Assembly (NCBI RefSeq): GCF_022539315.1
Contig: NC_066342.1
Coordinates: 18,121,346-18,185,345, forward strand
Length of the DNA: 64,000 nucleotides
Direction of reading: 5' to 3'
From: Serinus canaria
Lineage: Eukaryota; Chordata; Aves; Passeriformes; Fringillidae
A program made the position numbers and the translations under genes. Below, piece by piece: positions 1 to 11,058 of the stretch (the first letter of the stretch is position 1; each line of letters starts with the position of its first letter). The notes beneath the pieces are model-generated. The model ran no database searches, was not told the origin of the DNA, and worked only from the letters and a program-made list of their open reading frames with translations.

Positions 1-629
1 GCTTATAAGAGGATTTCAGCTCTAAAATTAAAGCATATCTTCATCCCTACCATCTGGGAGTTAACTTCTCTGTCACTGACCATGATGTCTTCATGTTGTT
101 TTTTTACATGCTTGCATCTTGTTTCTTTCTCTCACTCAAGAGAGTATTGAAGCAGTTCAAGGGTTAACATCTCGCCTGGGGCATGCTGGGAACTGCACTG
201 GGGCTGTGTCAGGATTGGCTGCATGGCTGGACTTTCGTTTTCTGTGCATTCAATTCTAGCCACAGGGCCATTCTGCACGGGTTGCAGGGCTGCCTCTGAT
301 GTAAGCCGCATGAGCTCATGCGGCGGCCGCACTGGGGGAGGGGACCTGACAGCAAGATCTTAACAACTGGGGCCCTGCTTTGGCCAGGGCTCCGCAGCCT
401 CTCCCGCCTTCCTGCCTGGGAGCTGCCAGGGCCCGGCCTGGCCAGGACAAATGTGGCTGTGTCACCTATTTGCTAGCTGGAAGGGAAAGAGAGCTTTCCT
501 GGAATTTTTGTCGTTAACATGTGTTTTTCACAGAGGCGTGTTCAGCTTCCCAGTGGTTCCACAGACTGTCAGTTACACAAAAAGCTTTTGCATCCCTTCC
601 CTAAATTCCACGCATGCCAAACCATGACA
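1..629 (-). mobile_element. Partial long LTR, cut by window edge
   Basis: The sequence from about base 10 to 165 and from 475 to 629 matches the LTR at 27733-30128 (28460-28615 and 29975-30128) with scattered substitutions. The right end reads CCATGACA, so the element is antisense and its sense 5' end is at 629. The central part (about 165-475) is shorter than in the other copy, which carries about 1 kb more there. The left end lies outside the window, so its target-site duplication cannot be tested. Confidence 0.7.
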
Positions 630-2250
630 GGTGGGAACAGGACAGCCTGAAGTGAGTACCTGGCCTCTTCATATGCTCAAATTTATGTTTTTATACAGTG
701 CTTTTAGAATTTGTACAGATTAATGACTTGGTATGAAGACAAAAATAATTTCTATGGCATGATTTGGAATTATTGACATTTATTAGCAATATTTCTTAGC
801 TGGAAGGAAAAGAAACAAGTGTATATGTGATTTGCGGAAAGAAAAAAACTCCACAATTTTGTAAAAGTTATAAAGCCAGTATGTTTATTACAGCGCTGGA
901 TGCATGTGGGGATCATTTCCCCTAAAGGACATGCGCATTCCCTTACTTGTACATATGCAGAGAGTTTCACAATAGGTTCATGCATATTCATTTGACCGGT
1001 TTCTCCTTACATCTTGCAACTAGTCTTTGTATAGAGAAAACTCTCTGGTCATCTTGTCTGTCTCTTGACTTCATTTCAAAGTTCAAGGGGATTCTTATCT
1101 CTTCAGCTAGGAAATTCGCATTTTGCTGAGGCAGTTTTTGTGAGCCCAGCAAAGCTAACAGACTAAACAAATTAAAACAGCATATCTCAGCTATGCTAGC
1201 AAGCTACAGACTTAATAATTCAAAGTGGCACATTTCACTTAAATCCGAAATGGATTTCTACTCTGGTAAATTTCTACTCTGTTTCATATGCATGTGCATC
1301 CCTGAATTTCTAGAACTTTAAAGCTATCAGTGTTTGTGAGCCTATCCCAGAAAGAAATACAATTTTCTTTTTCTGGTACTCCGCAAAGCTTTATGCCCTA
1401 GCAGGCTTACTGCAAATATTTCACTTCCTATAAACATTGTGTTTTTACCTACAAACATCTAGGTACAGTTATTTGGTTGATTTTTCCCAAACTGACCTGG
1501 CTTCTCAGTATTCTCTAAAAAAAATTATAATTGCTGAACTCTCACCAGAGGCACATCTGCTTCTCTAGTGGTAGTTCACATCTTATACTGCAAATTCACT
1601 GTTAAACATTTATTTTCCTGCAGCTGTAGTTGTAGAAACCATTATTTGGAGGGATCTGAAAACAGAAATTACGTCTCAATGATCCTAACTTGCTAAACCA
1701 GTTGTCACTCTATAGATAAATTTCTCTGCCCCATTGGACCAGGAAGATTGTATCTCATTAGATGAGGAAGGGTTACATGGCTTACAGAATTTTACTCCCT
1801 CGGAAAAATGGTTTTTTCTACTACAGCTCATGTGATTGCTTAAACTTTTCTATTTCTTTTGTGAAAGAGACGGTCTGAAGTTTCCCTCATTTGCCTCACG
1901 ACTGTCGCAAGAACAGAGACCAGGACCACTGAAGACTCTAATTGGACTAGCCTGGTTGAGGTGGATGCTCGCCAAGATCCTGACGACCCTGAGCAGAGTT
2001 CTGGCCTGCCAAGTGATTGTTTGCAGGTGTGTTTGCCACCATGGTACACTGCTTCAAGGAGTGGCTCGCCCTATACTTGCACCTGCTTCATGACGATGGC
2101 ACATGAATTTCCCCACCTCTTGGCCAAATGCTGGGGTAACTTTGGTGGTCCCCCTCGGAAAATCCTTCATCTGCTTCACTATCACCATAATGGAAAGAGA
2201 TTGAAGCCCCCCTCCCAAGGACTGAGACCCCTATAATTCTGATACAGGGG
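630..2250. other. No gene recognised
   Basis: Mixed-composition sequence with only short open frames (60-91 codons) on both strands and no recognisable protein motif. The stretch 1836-2236 is open in overlapping frames but resembles no family I know. It may be old repeat sequence joined to the possible LTR that follows. Confidence 0.5.
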
Positions 2251-2757
2251 TGCTGGCCTGACTGAAGCAGGATGCCTGCTAAGTGTTACCTGCAGATGTG
2301 TTCACTGGACCTAGACTGGTTTCCCATAGAAACCAGTCCTGAAACAATGGGTCCCGCTCACTGCTGATATTGACTTCTCCTGTTTTAGAACTTGGACTGT
2401 CTGTACCAGTTTCCAATGGACTTATTCTTCATTGTCTTTTACCTGCTCCCCCCTCAAAGAAGGACTATAATAGACCCCTGAATTAACCAGGACTTTGAGA
2501 TTCTCCCCAACGTGACTAGGTGAATTTCCCATCGACTGGACCACGAGGATTTAGTCTCTACGTTTGGTAGCTATACCCCTTTGTCTCTCTCTCTCTCTTT
2601 TATCTCTTTTCTAATCCCTCCATCTCATTTGCTGTGGTCATTCAATAAAAGGTGTATTTGTTTTCATCAATACTGAAATCCCCTCCGTGTTGTTTTTGCA
2701 CTCTGAGATCATTTAATGAACCATCACGACCCTTGCTAGCACTAGCAAATCGTGACA
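2251..2757 (+). mobile_element. Possible LTR 3' half
   Basis: There is a pyrimidine-rich tract with a TC run at 2584-2600, an AATAAA signal at about 2644, and roughly 110 bases later an end reading CGTGACA. This order resembles the R-U5 part of an LTR. No second copy is in the window and I could not place the 5' end or a duplication, so this is a tentative call. Confidence 0.3.
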
Positions 2758-3063
2758 TATTATTATACATATTATTATTTTTATTATATTATATTTACTA
2801 TATTTAGCCCATGCATAGATTGTTTTGAACCTCTTCTTACCACCTTGAGATTTTTGTTTCTTTTTCAAAACCCCCTGGCATGCTCTAAGCCACTGTTTTC
2901 CTCTCTGTCTTTGAATTTGCACCTATTCCTTACACAGGTCTTTGAACAAGATGTGCAGCCTCATGCTAACTCTAGCAGATTTCCTGTTTTCTTCCTTCAT
3001 TTCCCCACCATCATCTGCTGAGCTGTCTGTGCTTCAAGACTTAGAAGGAGAAAAAAAATTATA
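2758..3063. other. No gene; AT-rich start
   Basis: Begins with an AT-rich low-complexity run (about 2758-2806). The rest shows no ORF or repeat signature that I recognise. It ends at the left target-site duplication of element A. Confidence 0.5.
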
Positions 3064-3069
3064 TCAGGC

Positions 3070-3456
3070 TATCACCGACATGTTTTATGAAAAATCCTTT
3101 CCTTAGGATTTTTCCCCTCCTGAGAAGCTGAGAGGCCTCAGGAACAAACTGTAAACAATTCTTATCTGCTGCTGTGGAATGCAACAGGGGGAATCTGTGA
3201 TTGGCCTCATCTGTCTGTTTCCAATTAAGGGCCAATCACAGATCACCTGCCCAGACAGTCTCGGTCAGAGACGAGCCTTTGTTATTCATTCCTATTCTAT
3301 TCTTAGCTTAGCCTTCTGATGAAATCCTTTCTTCTATTCTTTTAGTATAGTTTTAATATATTATCTATCATAAAATAATAAATCAAGCCTTCTGAAACAT
3401 GGAGTCAACTTTCTCGTCTCTTCCCTCATCCTGGGACCCTTGTGGACAATACCACA
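3070..3456 (+). repeat. 5' LTR of element A
   Basis: Starts TATCACC where the 3' copy starts TGTCACC, so the first dinucleotide has mutated, and ends ATACCACA. It contains two CCAAT motifs (about 3216-3236) and an AATAAA signal at 3377-3382, 75 bases before the end. A related antisense solo copy lies at 32079-32465. Confidence 0.9.
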
Positions 3457-3458
3457 AA

Positions 3459-3476
3459 TGGTGACCTCCGAGTGGA
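3459..3476 (+). promoter_or_regulatory. Primer binding site, tRNA-Trp-like
   Basis: Two bases after the LTR end the sequence reads TGGTGACCTCCGAGTGG. It keeps the TGGTGACC and CCGA blocks of the tRNA-Trp site used by avian alpharetroviruses, with small changes between and after them. The assignment is from memory of that site and is tentative; the position fits a primer binding site. Confidence 0.55.
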
Positions 3477-3754
3477 AAAAAGGAGCACCACCACAAAAGG
3501 TGAACACCGAGGACAGAATTGACAGATGGTGCCTCGAGTGAAGAAATCACCGCAATTGGACCCTGAGTGAAGAAGAATTCTTCATTTGCTAAGCCCAGAG
3601 GAGCATTGCTACATTTGGGTAAACCCCGAGTGTTTGGCATCGATGGTCACCTACACAAGTGACCACAGAAGTGGCTTCTAGCCAGGAGCTGAAGAACCAA
3701 AGATCCTGAAATTGGACAGAGTTCACAGCCAAGGCTGGCCACAGAGAGAACCTT

Positions 3755-4111
3755 TTGAAAAGTCTCAGAGACAAGATGTCCGGAAGTCTTCGCGGCACAG
3801 AGCAGCCTGCTGAAGCCCAGAGGACACTGTCACAAGGTACTGTTTACAGTTCCCTTCCTGAAAATGCTGCCCTTCGTGTAAGGCAGATTCGGATGTGGAC
3901 AAGGGTGCCTACGGAGGCGGAGGTTCCATTCTCTCCCTCAGAGGAGAAACTTATTGGCCTCTGGCAAAAATGGGGTCATGAGGACAGAATTCTTCTGCTG
4001 ACGACACATTTCTATGAGTTTTTCAGGTGGGCAAAGCACCATGGCTTTTTCACTGATGTGCTGTATGCCCTTGATTCATACGTTTGGGAATGCATGGAAT
4101 TAATTATCTGA
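3755..4111 (+). CDS. Gag-N-terminal-like ORF of element A
   Basis: An ORF of 118 codons in the position expected for the start of gag, 300 bases after the LTR. The first ATG in frame is at 3755; a second ATG at 3776 is as plausible. The middle carries a mixed helical segment rich in Trp, Phe and His (about residues 60-110, for example WGHEDRILLLTTHFYEFF), which would suit a matrix-type domain. It stops at 4109-4111, and the next frame opens from 4084. I do not recognise the family with certainty. It could be gag that was shortened or fused when the element lost pol. Confidence 0.45.
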   Translation: MKSLRDKMSGSLRGTEQPAEAQRTLSQGTVYSSLPENAALRVRQIRMWTRVPTEAEVPFSPSEEKLIGLWQKWGHEDRILLLTTHFYEFFRWAKHHGFFTDVLYALDSYVWECMELII

Positions 4112-5874
4112 GATCTTTTTTACCGGGGACTTGGATTTCCTCGGATTTATCCGTCATTCAAAACTCTCTTCCCAGTTTTGAAACAGAAAGCGTCTGCATA
4201 TCAGTGGATTGCGAATTGCCGAGGTATGTCTCCCTTCTCTCTGGTGCTGGCAAGAGAGGAACCTGTGCAAAATCAGGGCCTGCAGGTTCCCAGCCCCCCC
4301 GAATCGGGGCGGGGGGGGCGAAGCTTTGCCCGCAGCAGAAGAAAAGTTTTTTCTGCGCCTTTGGAGCATGCTCCGACAGAACCGCTTCCCCCTCCTCGCA
4401 GGCCCCACCCCAGCCCGCCCCGCAGGAGGTGCCAGTCCCCACGGCCCCGCCTCAGCCCGGACCGGATCCATCGCTTCCAGAAGAGTTTGTCGGCATGCCC
4501 ATGGCAGAATCACCGCCCCCCGCGGCCTTGCCCGAGTTGCTAGCCGACACACTCGACAGCGATCACCAAGAGCTCGCACCTGCGCTGCCGCTCCCGGAGC
4601 AAAGTGGGACAACACTGCAGGTGGCACCGATGGGCGCCGGCCCCACGCCCCTGCCACCCCCCGGGGCTGTCCCGCCTCCTCCCGTGTCGGCTCCGCTGGC
4701 TTTGCTGTCTGCGCCTGCGCTGCAGCTTCGGGTACCCGGAGAAGACGGGGCTGCTGTCCTCAGCCCGGCGGGGGATGCGCTCCCCCCGGCTTTGCAGTCC
4801 CCACCGACCCCCGCGGCGGCCTCCCCTTCGCCTGCCACGCCTGTGGAGGAGGCTGAGGTTGAGAACCACCAAGCGGAACCATCATCGGAGCCGCCTGTGG
4901 CCCCGCCACCCATCGTGGCGGCTGCCGCGGCCCCTGCAATCAGCCTGGATTCCCCCCCGAGTTTTTCGGGCTGTCCCGAGTCTGCCCCTGCGGGGGGAGC
5001 TGGGACAGGGGAAGGGGATTCCGGCCTGCCCCTCCGTGGGGGGGTTGTGGCTCGACAGCTGATTGCGGGCTCAGCCCGTCTGCCTGCTTTAAAACTCAGC
5101 GTTTTTCGCGGGCCGATTCGGATTTGGTTCGGAGGTTCCCGCTGGGGGTTGGAATGCCTGACTCCCCCTGCGCGCCCCAGCGGCGTGGGGGAGGTGGCTC
5201 CTGAGCCTTCTGCCTCTGGTCCCCACCCTGGTGGGGGTGGTATCGAGGGGCAGAAAGGCGGAAAACCTTTTGCATTTGTGTTGCAGAGGCAGGAGAAACA
5301 GTGGAAAGTGAGCATCGCTCACTTGCTCTGGGGACAAAGCACCCCCAGATCTGGGGTGATGATCCCTGGGAAAGCTTCTCTTCCCCAGCTGCTGGTCTGC
5401 ACCGGTTCAGAGGGGATACAGCATTCGGTCACTCGTGCTGCCCAGGCATTGGCAGCAGGGTGCCGGGTTGTGAGAACACAGAGCCCGCTCCGCGGGCCGA
5501 GTCTGGGCCGTTTGGCTTGGTTCCCTGGGCCAGGGCCTCCGTCCGGCCAGCGCCTGTTGGGTTTGGGGGCTTTGCTTCCCCCGTCAGGACCTGGGCCACC
5601 GTTCCGTGGGCCAGGTCTGGGATCCCTGTTCCTTCCGTCAGGACCTGGGCCAGCGTTCTGTAGGCCAGGTCTGGGATCCCTGTTCCTTCCACGAGGGCCA
5701 GGGCCCCCGCAGGGCCTCAGTGGCCCCTCTCTGCTGCTGCTCTTTCGAAAAAAAAAAAAAAAAAAAGACTTGAAAGAGCTAGCAGCTCAAAAAATTTTGC
5801 AAGCCTGTTTCAGGACCAAAAGGGACTTTCAGCGATGTCAAAGAGGAACATCTTCAGTTTGGACTTTTTCCTGA
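4084..5874 (+). CDS. 596-codon proline-rich ORF of element A
   Basis: A long frame covering most of the internal region. The ATG at 4084 overlaps the previous ORF and need not be the real start; the coding entry may be by splicing or frameshift. Residues about 105-300 are very rich in Pro, Ala and Ser (runs such as PLPPPGAVPPPPVS), a composition seen in the linker between matrix and capsid in many Gag proteins. Residues 470-560 carry tandem repeats, then a poly-A tract at about 5750-5766 encodes a lysine run. No capsid homology region, zinc knuckle or enzyme motif is visible. Base composition is strongly GC-rich and CpG-rich, so other frames on both strands are also open and the length of this ORF alone is weak evidence of selection. 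Confidence 0.45.
   Translation: MGMHGINYLRSFLPGTWISSDLSVIQNSLPSFETESVCISVDCELPRYVSLLSGAGKRGTCAKSGPAGSQPPRIGAGGAKLCPQQKKSFFCAFGACSDRTASPSSQAPPQPAPQEVPVPTAPPQPGPDPSLPEEFVGMPMAESPPPAALPELLADTLDSDHQELAPALPLPEQSGTTLQVAPMGAGPTPLPPPGAVPPPPVSAPLALLSAPALQLRVPGEDGAAVLSPAGDALPPALQSPPTPAAASPSPATPVEEAEVENHQAEPSSEPPVAPPPIVAAAAAPAISLDSPPSFSGCPESAPAGGAGTGEGDSGLPLRGGVVARQLIAGSARLPALKLSVFRGPIRIWFGGSRWGLECLTPPARPSGVGEVAPEPSASGPHPGGGGIEGQKGGKPFAFVLQRQEKQWKVSIAHLLWGQSTPRSGVMIPGKASLPQLLVCTGSEGIQHSVTRAAQALAAGCRVVRTQSPLRGPSLGRLAWFPGPGPPSGQRLLGLGALLPPSGPGPPFRGPGLGSLFLPSGPGPAFCRPGLGSLFLPRGPGPPQGLSGPSLLLLFRKKKKKKDLKELAAQKILQACFRTKRDFQRCQRGTSSVWTFS
5583..5690 (+). repeat. 54-bp tandem repeat, two units
   Basis: The block beginning GTCAGGACCTGGGCCA at 5583 recurs at 5637 with few changes, a period of 54 bp. 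As this is a multiple of three, the proline-rich frame stays open. A more degenerate earlier unit may begin near 5520. Confidence 0.8.
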
Positions 5875-6120
5875 AACTCAGCTGTTTGGACTTGAAGCAA
5901 TGAACTTTCTTTGCATTGTTTTTGCATTTTCTTATATCTTAAGATTGTTTTGGTGATGTGATGGAATTTGGTGTTTTGCAGGTGAAGAATTTCCCTGATG
6001 GTTCCACACCAGCATTTGATTGATTTTTTGATTGGCAACACTAAGCCTCTCAGGTGCTTGTTCTTTCCTCTGCTTGGCCCAGCAGATGAAATTGCAAACA
6101 CTTTTCTTTTTAATTTATTT

Positions 6121-6138
6121 AAAATAAAAAGGGTGAGA
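6121..6138 (+). promoter_or_regulatory. Polypurine tract of element A
   Basis: A purine-rich run ending AAAAAGGGTGAGA lies directly before the TG of the 3' LTR, the position of the plus-strand primer. It contains two pyrimidine interruptions. Confidence 0.65.
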
Positions 6139-6524
6139 TGTCACCAACATGTTTTATGAAAAATCCTTTCCTTAGGATTTTTCCCCTCCTGAGAAGCTGA
6201 GAGGCCTCAGGAACAAACTGTAAACAATTCTTATCTGCTGCTGTGGAATGCAACAGGGGGAATCTGTGATTGGCCTCACCTGGCTGTTTCCAATTAAGGG
6301 CCAATCACAGATCACCTGCCCAGACAGTCTCTGTCAGAGACGAGCCTTTGTTATTCATTCCTAATTTATTCTTAGCTTAGCCTTCTGATGAAATCCTTTC
6401 TTCTATTCTTTTAGTATAGTTTTAATATATTATCTATCATAAAATAATAAATCAAGCTTTTGATACATGGAGTCAACTTTCTCGTCTCTTCCCTCATCCT
6501 GGGACCCTTGTGGACAATACCACA
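6139..6524 (+). repeat. 3' LTR of element A
   Basis: TGTCACC start and ATACCACA end, followed at once by TCAGGC, the duplicate of 3064-3069. The sequence is about 97% alike to 3070-3456, with one small indel near the AATAAA signal. Confidence 0.92.
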
Positions 6525-6530
6525 TCAGGC

Positions 6531-8199
6531 AGATGTGGTGTAGCCCATACAGATATTTCACCAAAGCCACATAGACTTTCTGTCTTAAGTCAAACAGAAG
6601 CCCTGTAGACACAAACATAAGTGGAGAAAGATGAAATGGCGCTATGTCCATGGAAGAATAAGTAATGGCAAAATATTCAATCTATCAGTATCTTAGAACA
6701 AGCACTGAGAAATTTTCTTCCATATGTTGTGTTCTGTCAAAGCACTTAAAAGTTTATATTTATAGAAAAATTAACTATGTCAATGTTTACATGTGTACCT
6801 GCATATCTGTACCATTAATGGTGTACCAGACATGACTGTTTAGTATTTATCGAGATCATTGGCCATTAATTTGACTCTGGGTTGAGATTTTGGGGACCAG
6901 ATTTCCAAGTGGCATTGTGAATTTTGCAGACAAATATAAATGTCCTTCCTCTGCCCAAACTCTTTATAGGTTGTTATGTTTAGTGCAAGGCAGGTTTTAG
7001 GATGTATCCTTGCTGCGGTAAATATTCATTACGACCTTTATAATAAAGACTTGGTATGATGCTGAATCTGACCCCTTTTTTTTCTTTGCCAATTGATGTA
7101 TTTTGCTAATACAATCCAATCCTACAGATGTCCCACAGGCAATATTATATATGAAGCACATAATTTGCCAGCATGTCATTAGGTTACCAAACAAGATAAA
7201 CTTTTCAAATGCACCCAAATCCCATTTTCAGAAAGAATTTGAAGCTTTAGATTGATGGAAAGTTAATGTGAATTTTACTCTCAAATGTGTTAAGACCTCT
7301 TTTGGAAATGGTGCTTTTCTCCTCAACCAGTCATGTGGTTTTGGAAATACTTACTCACATTGGATTGCTGTTTCAGAAACCAGTGTTTCTAACTGAGGAC
7401 TTGAGAATTCTTCAGTTTTATGTTAATCCAGTTCTTGGCTTCCTTTCTTTTCCAGTGACTGCCCCATTTCTTTGATGAGGTCTGCTTTTCATCCAGTAAA
7501 GCACCTAGATCAGTGAAGAAGTAAAGACAGCTTCACTCCATCATTCTTAAAGCAGCTCTATCTGCCCTTGATTACATGATCTGAGTGGAGATCATTCCCT
7601 GACATGGCACTGAAGCCTGAAAGCAGCTCTGATGGTTCATTTGTGAAGGGAAGAGGATGTTTTATTTAAGGTATGACTCGAGTCCTGCTCAAATGCCACT
7701 GTGTTGCCTGGAGCAGTGCCAGGTGCTGCTGGCTGTGATGCTATCTACCTAATCATTAACTGCAAAAAACAAAAAACAAACAAGTTCAGTGCTGCATCTG
7801 TTCTTTAGATTTCTTGTGGTTTTTTTATCAAATCATGATTGACAGTGCAGACAGTCTGCAAAGTTCTTGGTCTGTCTCGTTTATACCCTCATCCTGACCA
7901 CTAAATCTGACTTTTGCTTTCTCTGACAGAAGAAAAGGAGATAGGGTGTTGTGGTAGGTTGATTCACCAGAGTTAATAAGTGGTATCTGTATCTAAATTG
8001 TGCAATTCAAATCCTAGTGTTACCTCCAGCTCTCAGGTTTTCAAGTACTGTCTCAGGTTGGTTTGTTTTAAACTAGCTGCAGTTTTATGTCCTCCGGTAA
8101 AAATTGGAGAGAAATGCAAATAATGGCTCCACTAGACACATTTATGTCAGGGTAATGAGTTAAAAAACTTAAACAGCAAAGTGAATTGTATTTGTATAT
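6531..8199. other. No gene recognised
   Basis: AT-rich, unique-looking sequence with open frames of at most 73 codons on either strand and no protein or repeat signature that I can name. It ends at the tail of a CR1 copy. Confidence 0.55.
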
Positions 8200-8281
8200 A
8201 GAATCATAAAATCCTAGAATGGTTTGAGTTCGAAGGGACCGTAAAGCTCATCTAGTTCAAACACCCCTGCCATGGGCAGAG
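8200..8281 (-). mobile_element. CR1 LINE 3' tail (first piece)
   Basis: The antisense form of the CR1 3' end: AGAATCATAAAATCC, then the TGGTTTGAGTTCGAAGGGACC block and the CATGGGCAG block. The same CR1 copy continues at 10208 and at 19160, so three pieces form one element split by two insertions. Confidence 0.85.
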
Positions 8282-8811
8282 TGGGAATTGACGCAGGCAT
8301 ACAGCTGGAACAAACACAAAACCATGGCTGAAATTCAAAGACTAAATTTATTTCATGACCTCACTAACCAGAGGATCCCAAAGCAACACCCAGGCAGAGA
8401 TATGCAAGTGGGAACGCAGGCATCATTAGGCTCAGTCCATGCAAGCAGGCAGAAGACCCACTGTTTGCACCAGTTGTCCTGGTTTGAGAGGAAGTGAGTT
8501 TTTTGGGATGCTGTGGTCAAACCAATGGGTGCTCAGATTCAAATATTGGCACCTGGTGTGGCCACTGAGGACATAGATATGCCTCTGAGAACACAGGGGG
8601 GTTAAAAGCTGAGAACTCCCAGGGGGAAGCTCTCTTGGGTTCCGTCCGTGAAAGTGGTCAGACCTCCCCTGCCTGGCTCCGGGCTGGGCAGTGGAGGGGA
8701 AGCCATGTGGCTGGAGGAGGTAGACCGGGCCTTGGACAGAGAAGGGAGGTGAAGGCCCCTGCAAGATGGAAGGGTGGAGGAGCACTGAGAGGCTTCGGGC
8801 AGCCCCCCCAG

Positions 8812-8842
<31 letters not shown>

Positions 8843-10207
8843 CCTGTGCCTGTGTTTGTGCCACCTTGAAATTTGATAGCACGGCCAGCCAGCATGAAGG
8901 AGAAGGGGGGGTGCTGTGAGAAGGTGCCCGGCAGGGCCAGCGTGGGAGTTCTGGACAGGCAGAGCCTGAGACTTTTAACCCTTTTCTTGGATGATGGAAA
9001 CCTTAAAAATGCTGATTCCTCCTGGAGTTGGATGAGAAGGGAGATAGAGACGAGATAAGAGGAAATGGGCCAGGAGAGAAGTTGAAAAGAATCTTAGGTG
9101 GGAGGAGATGATGGAGTGGCCTTCGGCTGGACTTTTCTTGTATAGCCGTGGACAGAACCATTTTTCCTGTGACACAGAAACTGCATTTAGGGGGAAGGCA
9201 ATGGCTTGGAGCCAAGAGAATGCAGTGATGTTATGCGAAGGAATGGCATGAACAGAGACGACGGGTAAGGAGGGTGGTGGTGGTGCCCTCCGTCTTCAGG
9301 GAAGAAGAAGATCTCTGTTCTCGAGACCTCTCAACCCCAGGGGGTGAAATCTGGGGGGGACAGGTGTCCCAAAAGTGAGAGACTGTGCTCTTTTTGGAAC
9401 TGGACAAAGCACCCTTAAAAAGGAAAACCCTAGAAGCAGCTCTGGTGCATGCGCGGTGGTGAGAGCACTGGGCATGGAAGGAAGATTGTCACGATGGCAG
9501 ATGATCTCTGGGCGGTGCCAGGTGTGACATGGAAACACAAGAGGTTTCAACTGTGTTTCCTGGGGAAGCCTATGGTACAAGAGGGACTCCTCTGTCCTTG
9601 ATGAACTGAGAACTGATAATCTGAAGGGTGGTGATGGAATGACAGTTGGTGATCTGAGGGGTGAATGTATTGGAAATTTGGTGGGGGGAGGAGGAATGTT
9701 TTTGGAAGGTTTTTATTCCAAGTTCTGTGTGTTTCTCTTTATATATAGTTGTAGGTTAATAAAGTTTTTTTCCCTTTTATTCCTAAGCTGGAGCCTGCTT
9801 TGCTCTATTTCTAATCACATCTCACAGCAGACACCAGGGTGAAGGTATTTTCATGGGGGCACTGGCATTGTGCTAGGGTCAAACCATGACACCAGTTTAT
9901 TCAGGGCCCGGGCACTCATATTTTAGAACCCTGCTGTGATGATCTCTGTGCTTTTTATGATCTCTGAGCTTTGATCTATCACCCAAAACAGGAAACTCAA
10001 GGATGTCCATGAGAGTCCCTCCAAGTCTCTACAAACACCTACACAGGAATTATCTACCCTACACAGGAATTCAACTTCTCAAAACAGGATAAACAGCAGG
10101 TTTCCCACACCTTTCTCCAGTCCTTGGCATTCCCAGCTGCAAGGTCACTTGAGCCAATCTACCATCTTCCTCAACTTTCTTTCACTTTTAACTCTTTCCT
10201 CACAACA
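8282..10207 (-). mobile_element. Antisense solo LTR interrupting CR1, itself interrupted
   Basis: CR1 sequence is broken after GGCAGAG (8275-8281) and resumes with GGCAGGG (10208-10214), a near-perfect flanking repeat. The right end reads CACAACA (sense start TGTTGTG) and the left begins TGGG (sense end CCCA). An antisense AATAAA lies at about 8349-8354. Without the nested LTR at 8475-9891 the element is about 510 bp. The exact duplication length (6 or 7) is uncertain. Confidence 0.75.
8475..9891 (+). mobile_element. 1.42-kb solo LTR, TGTCCTGGTTTGA family (copy 1)
   Basis: Starts TGTCCTGGTTTGA and ends TCAAACCATGACA, flanked by CCAGT (8470-8474 and 9892-9896). A 5-bp duplication suits an ERVL-type integrase. 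Inside are a GA run at 8813-8843, an AATAAA signal at about 9758, and the terminal block shared with the copies at 34379, 35870 and 58065. It has landed inside the LTR at 8282-10207. Confidence 0.92.
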
Positions 10208-10501
10208 GGCAGGGACACCTTCCAGCAGACCAGGCCGCTCAAAGCCCCATACAACATGGCCTTGAATATTTCCAGGGATGGGGTAGCCACAGCTTCTCTG
10301 AGAAACCTGCGCCAGTGCCTTACAACCCACACAGGAAAGAATTTCTTCCTAATATCGAACCTAAACCTATTTTCTTTTAGTTTGAAGCCATTCCCCCTTG
10401 TCCTATCACTACATGCTCTTGTCCAGAGTCCTGCTCCAGCTCTCCTGTAGCCCCTTTAGGTACTAGAAGGTACTCTAAGGTCTCCCCAGAACCTTCTCTT
10501 C
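10208..10501 (-). mobile_element. CR1 LINE, second piece
   Basis: Antisense CR1 sequence near the 3' end of ORF2: GGCAGGGACACCTTCCAGCAG followed by the CCTTGAATATTTCCAGGGATGG and TTCTTCCTAATATC blocks. It is cut at 10501 by the B provirus and resumes at 19160. Confidence 0.9.
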
Positions 10502-11056
10502 TGTAGCAGATGCAGGGCCGGCTACGGCTCCGTGGAGGGATGTTTAGAGATAGGTATTTGCTGAGTCATAGGAATTGAACCAGGAGTCCTCACTCTGGTC
10601 CTCCTTATCTCTCTGTGACCCCATAGGCTAGTTTCCCTAACCCTTACAATTGGTCAGTTTTCAATCCTCCCTAACCCTATAAAAGAGGCTGTCTGGGCCC
10701 ATTTTCTTTAGAAGAGCAGCTTCAAGACCCTCCGCGAGACCCTCAGAATAAACCATCGTGGAACACTCTTAGCGGCCTTCTCCTCTCTCATTTCGTCTGC
10801 CTTCCAGGAGCCACGGCCAGCCACAGCCCCTACGAGCAAGCTGAGAGCTGAAATCACAAAAGAGCTGACTTTCACTGAGAGCTGACAATCACTAAGCTTG
10901 CTAGGGGCCACGGCTGTGCGGCAGTCTGGCCTAGGGCACCCCAGCCTCCAGAGGGCTGAGGTGTTCGGCCTTGGGCCGCTTGCCTGGGGCGCTTACCCTG
11001 CGGGGAACCAGCTATCCAGCTAAAAAGCTAGCCCCTGTGGCTCCATTTATTTTACA
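10502..11056 (+). repeat. 5' LTR of element B
   Basis: TGTAGCAG to TTTACA. It contains an apparent TATA-like box CTATAAAAGAGG at about 10678 and an AATAAA at about 10747, followed by a long R-U5 section. The 3' copy is at 18604-19159. Confidence 0.93.
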
Positions 11057-11058
11057 TC

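Larger units (their letters stand above)
3070..6524 (+). mobile_element. Element A: complete non-autonomous ERV
   Basis: Two direct LTRs of 387 and 386 bp (3070-3456, 6139-6524) enclose 2.68 kb. Both outer flanks carry TCAGGC (3064-3069 and 6525-6530), a perfect 6-bp duplication. Six bases is the usual size for betaretrovirus-like (ERVK) integration, and alpharetroviruses also duplicate 6. A primer-binding-like site follows the 5' LTR and a purine tract precedes the 3' LTR. Inside are a short first ORF and a long proline-rich ORF, but no protease, RT, RNase H or integrase motif in any frame. It must have been mobilised by enzymes from another provirus. The two LTRs differ at about 10 positions by eye (about 2.5%). 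Confidence 0.9.

Noticed and set aside
4154..5692. Long open frames on the minus strand and in the other plus frames over element A
   Set aside because: They overlap the proline-rich ORF and arise because the region is GC-rich with few stop codons; none shows a domain.
8813..8843. GA dinucleotide run as an independent microsatellite locus
   Set aside because: The run is part of the LTR family and recurs in related copies at 36152 and, shortened, at 58430.
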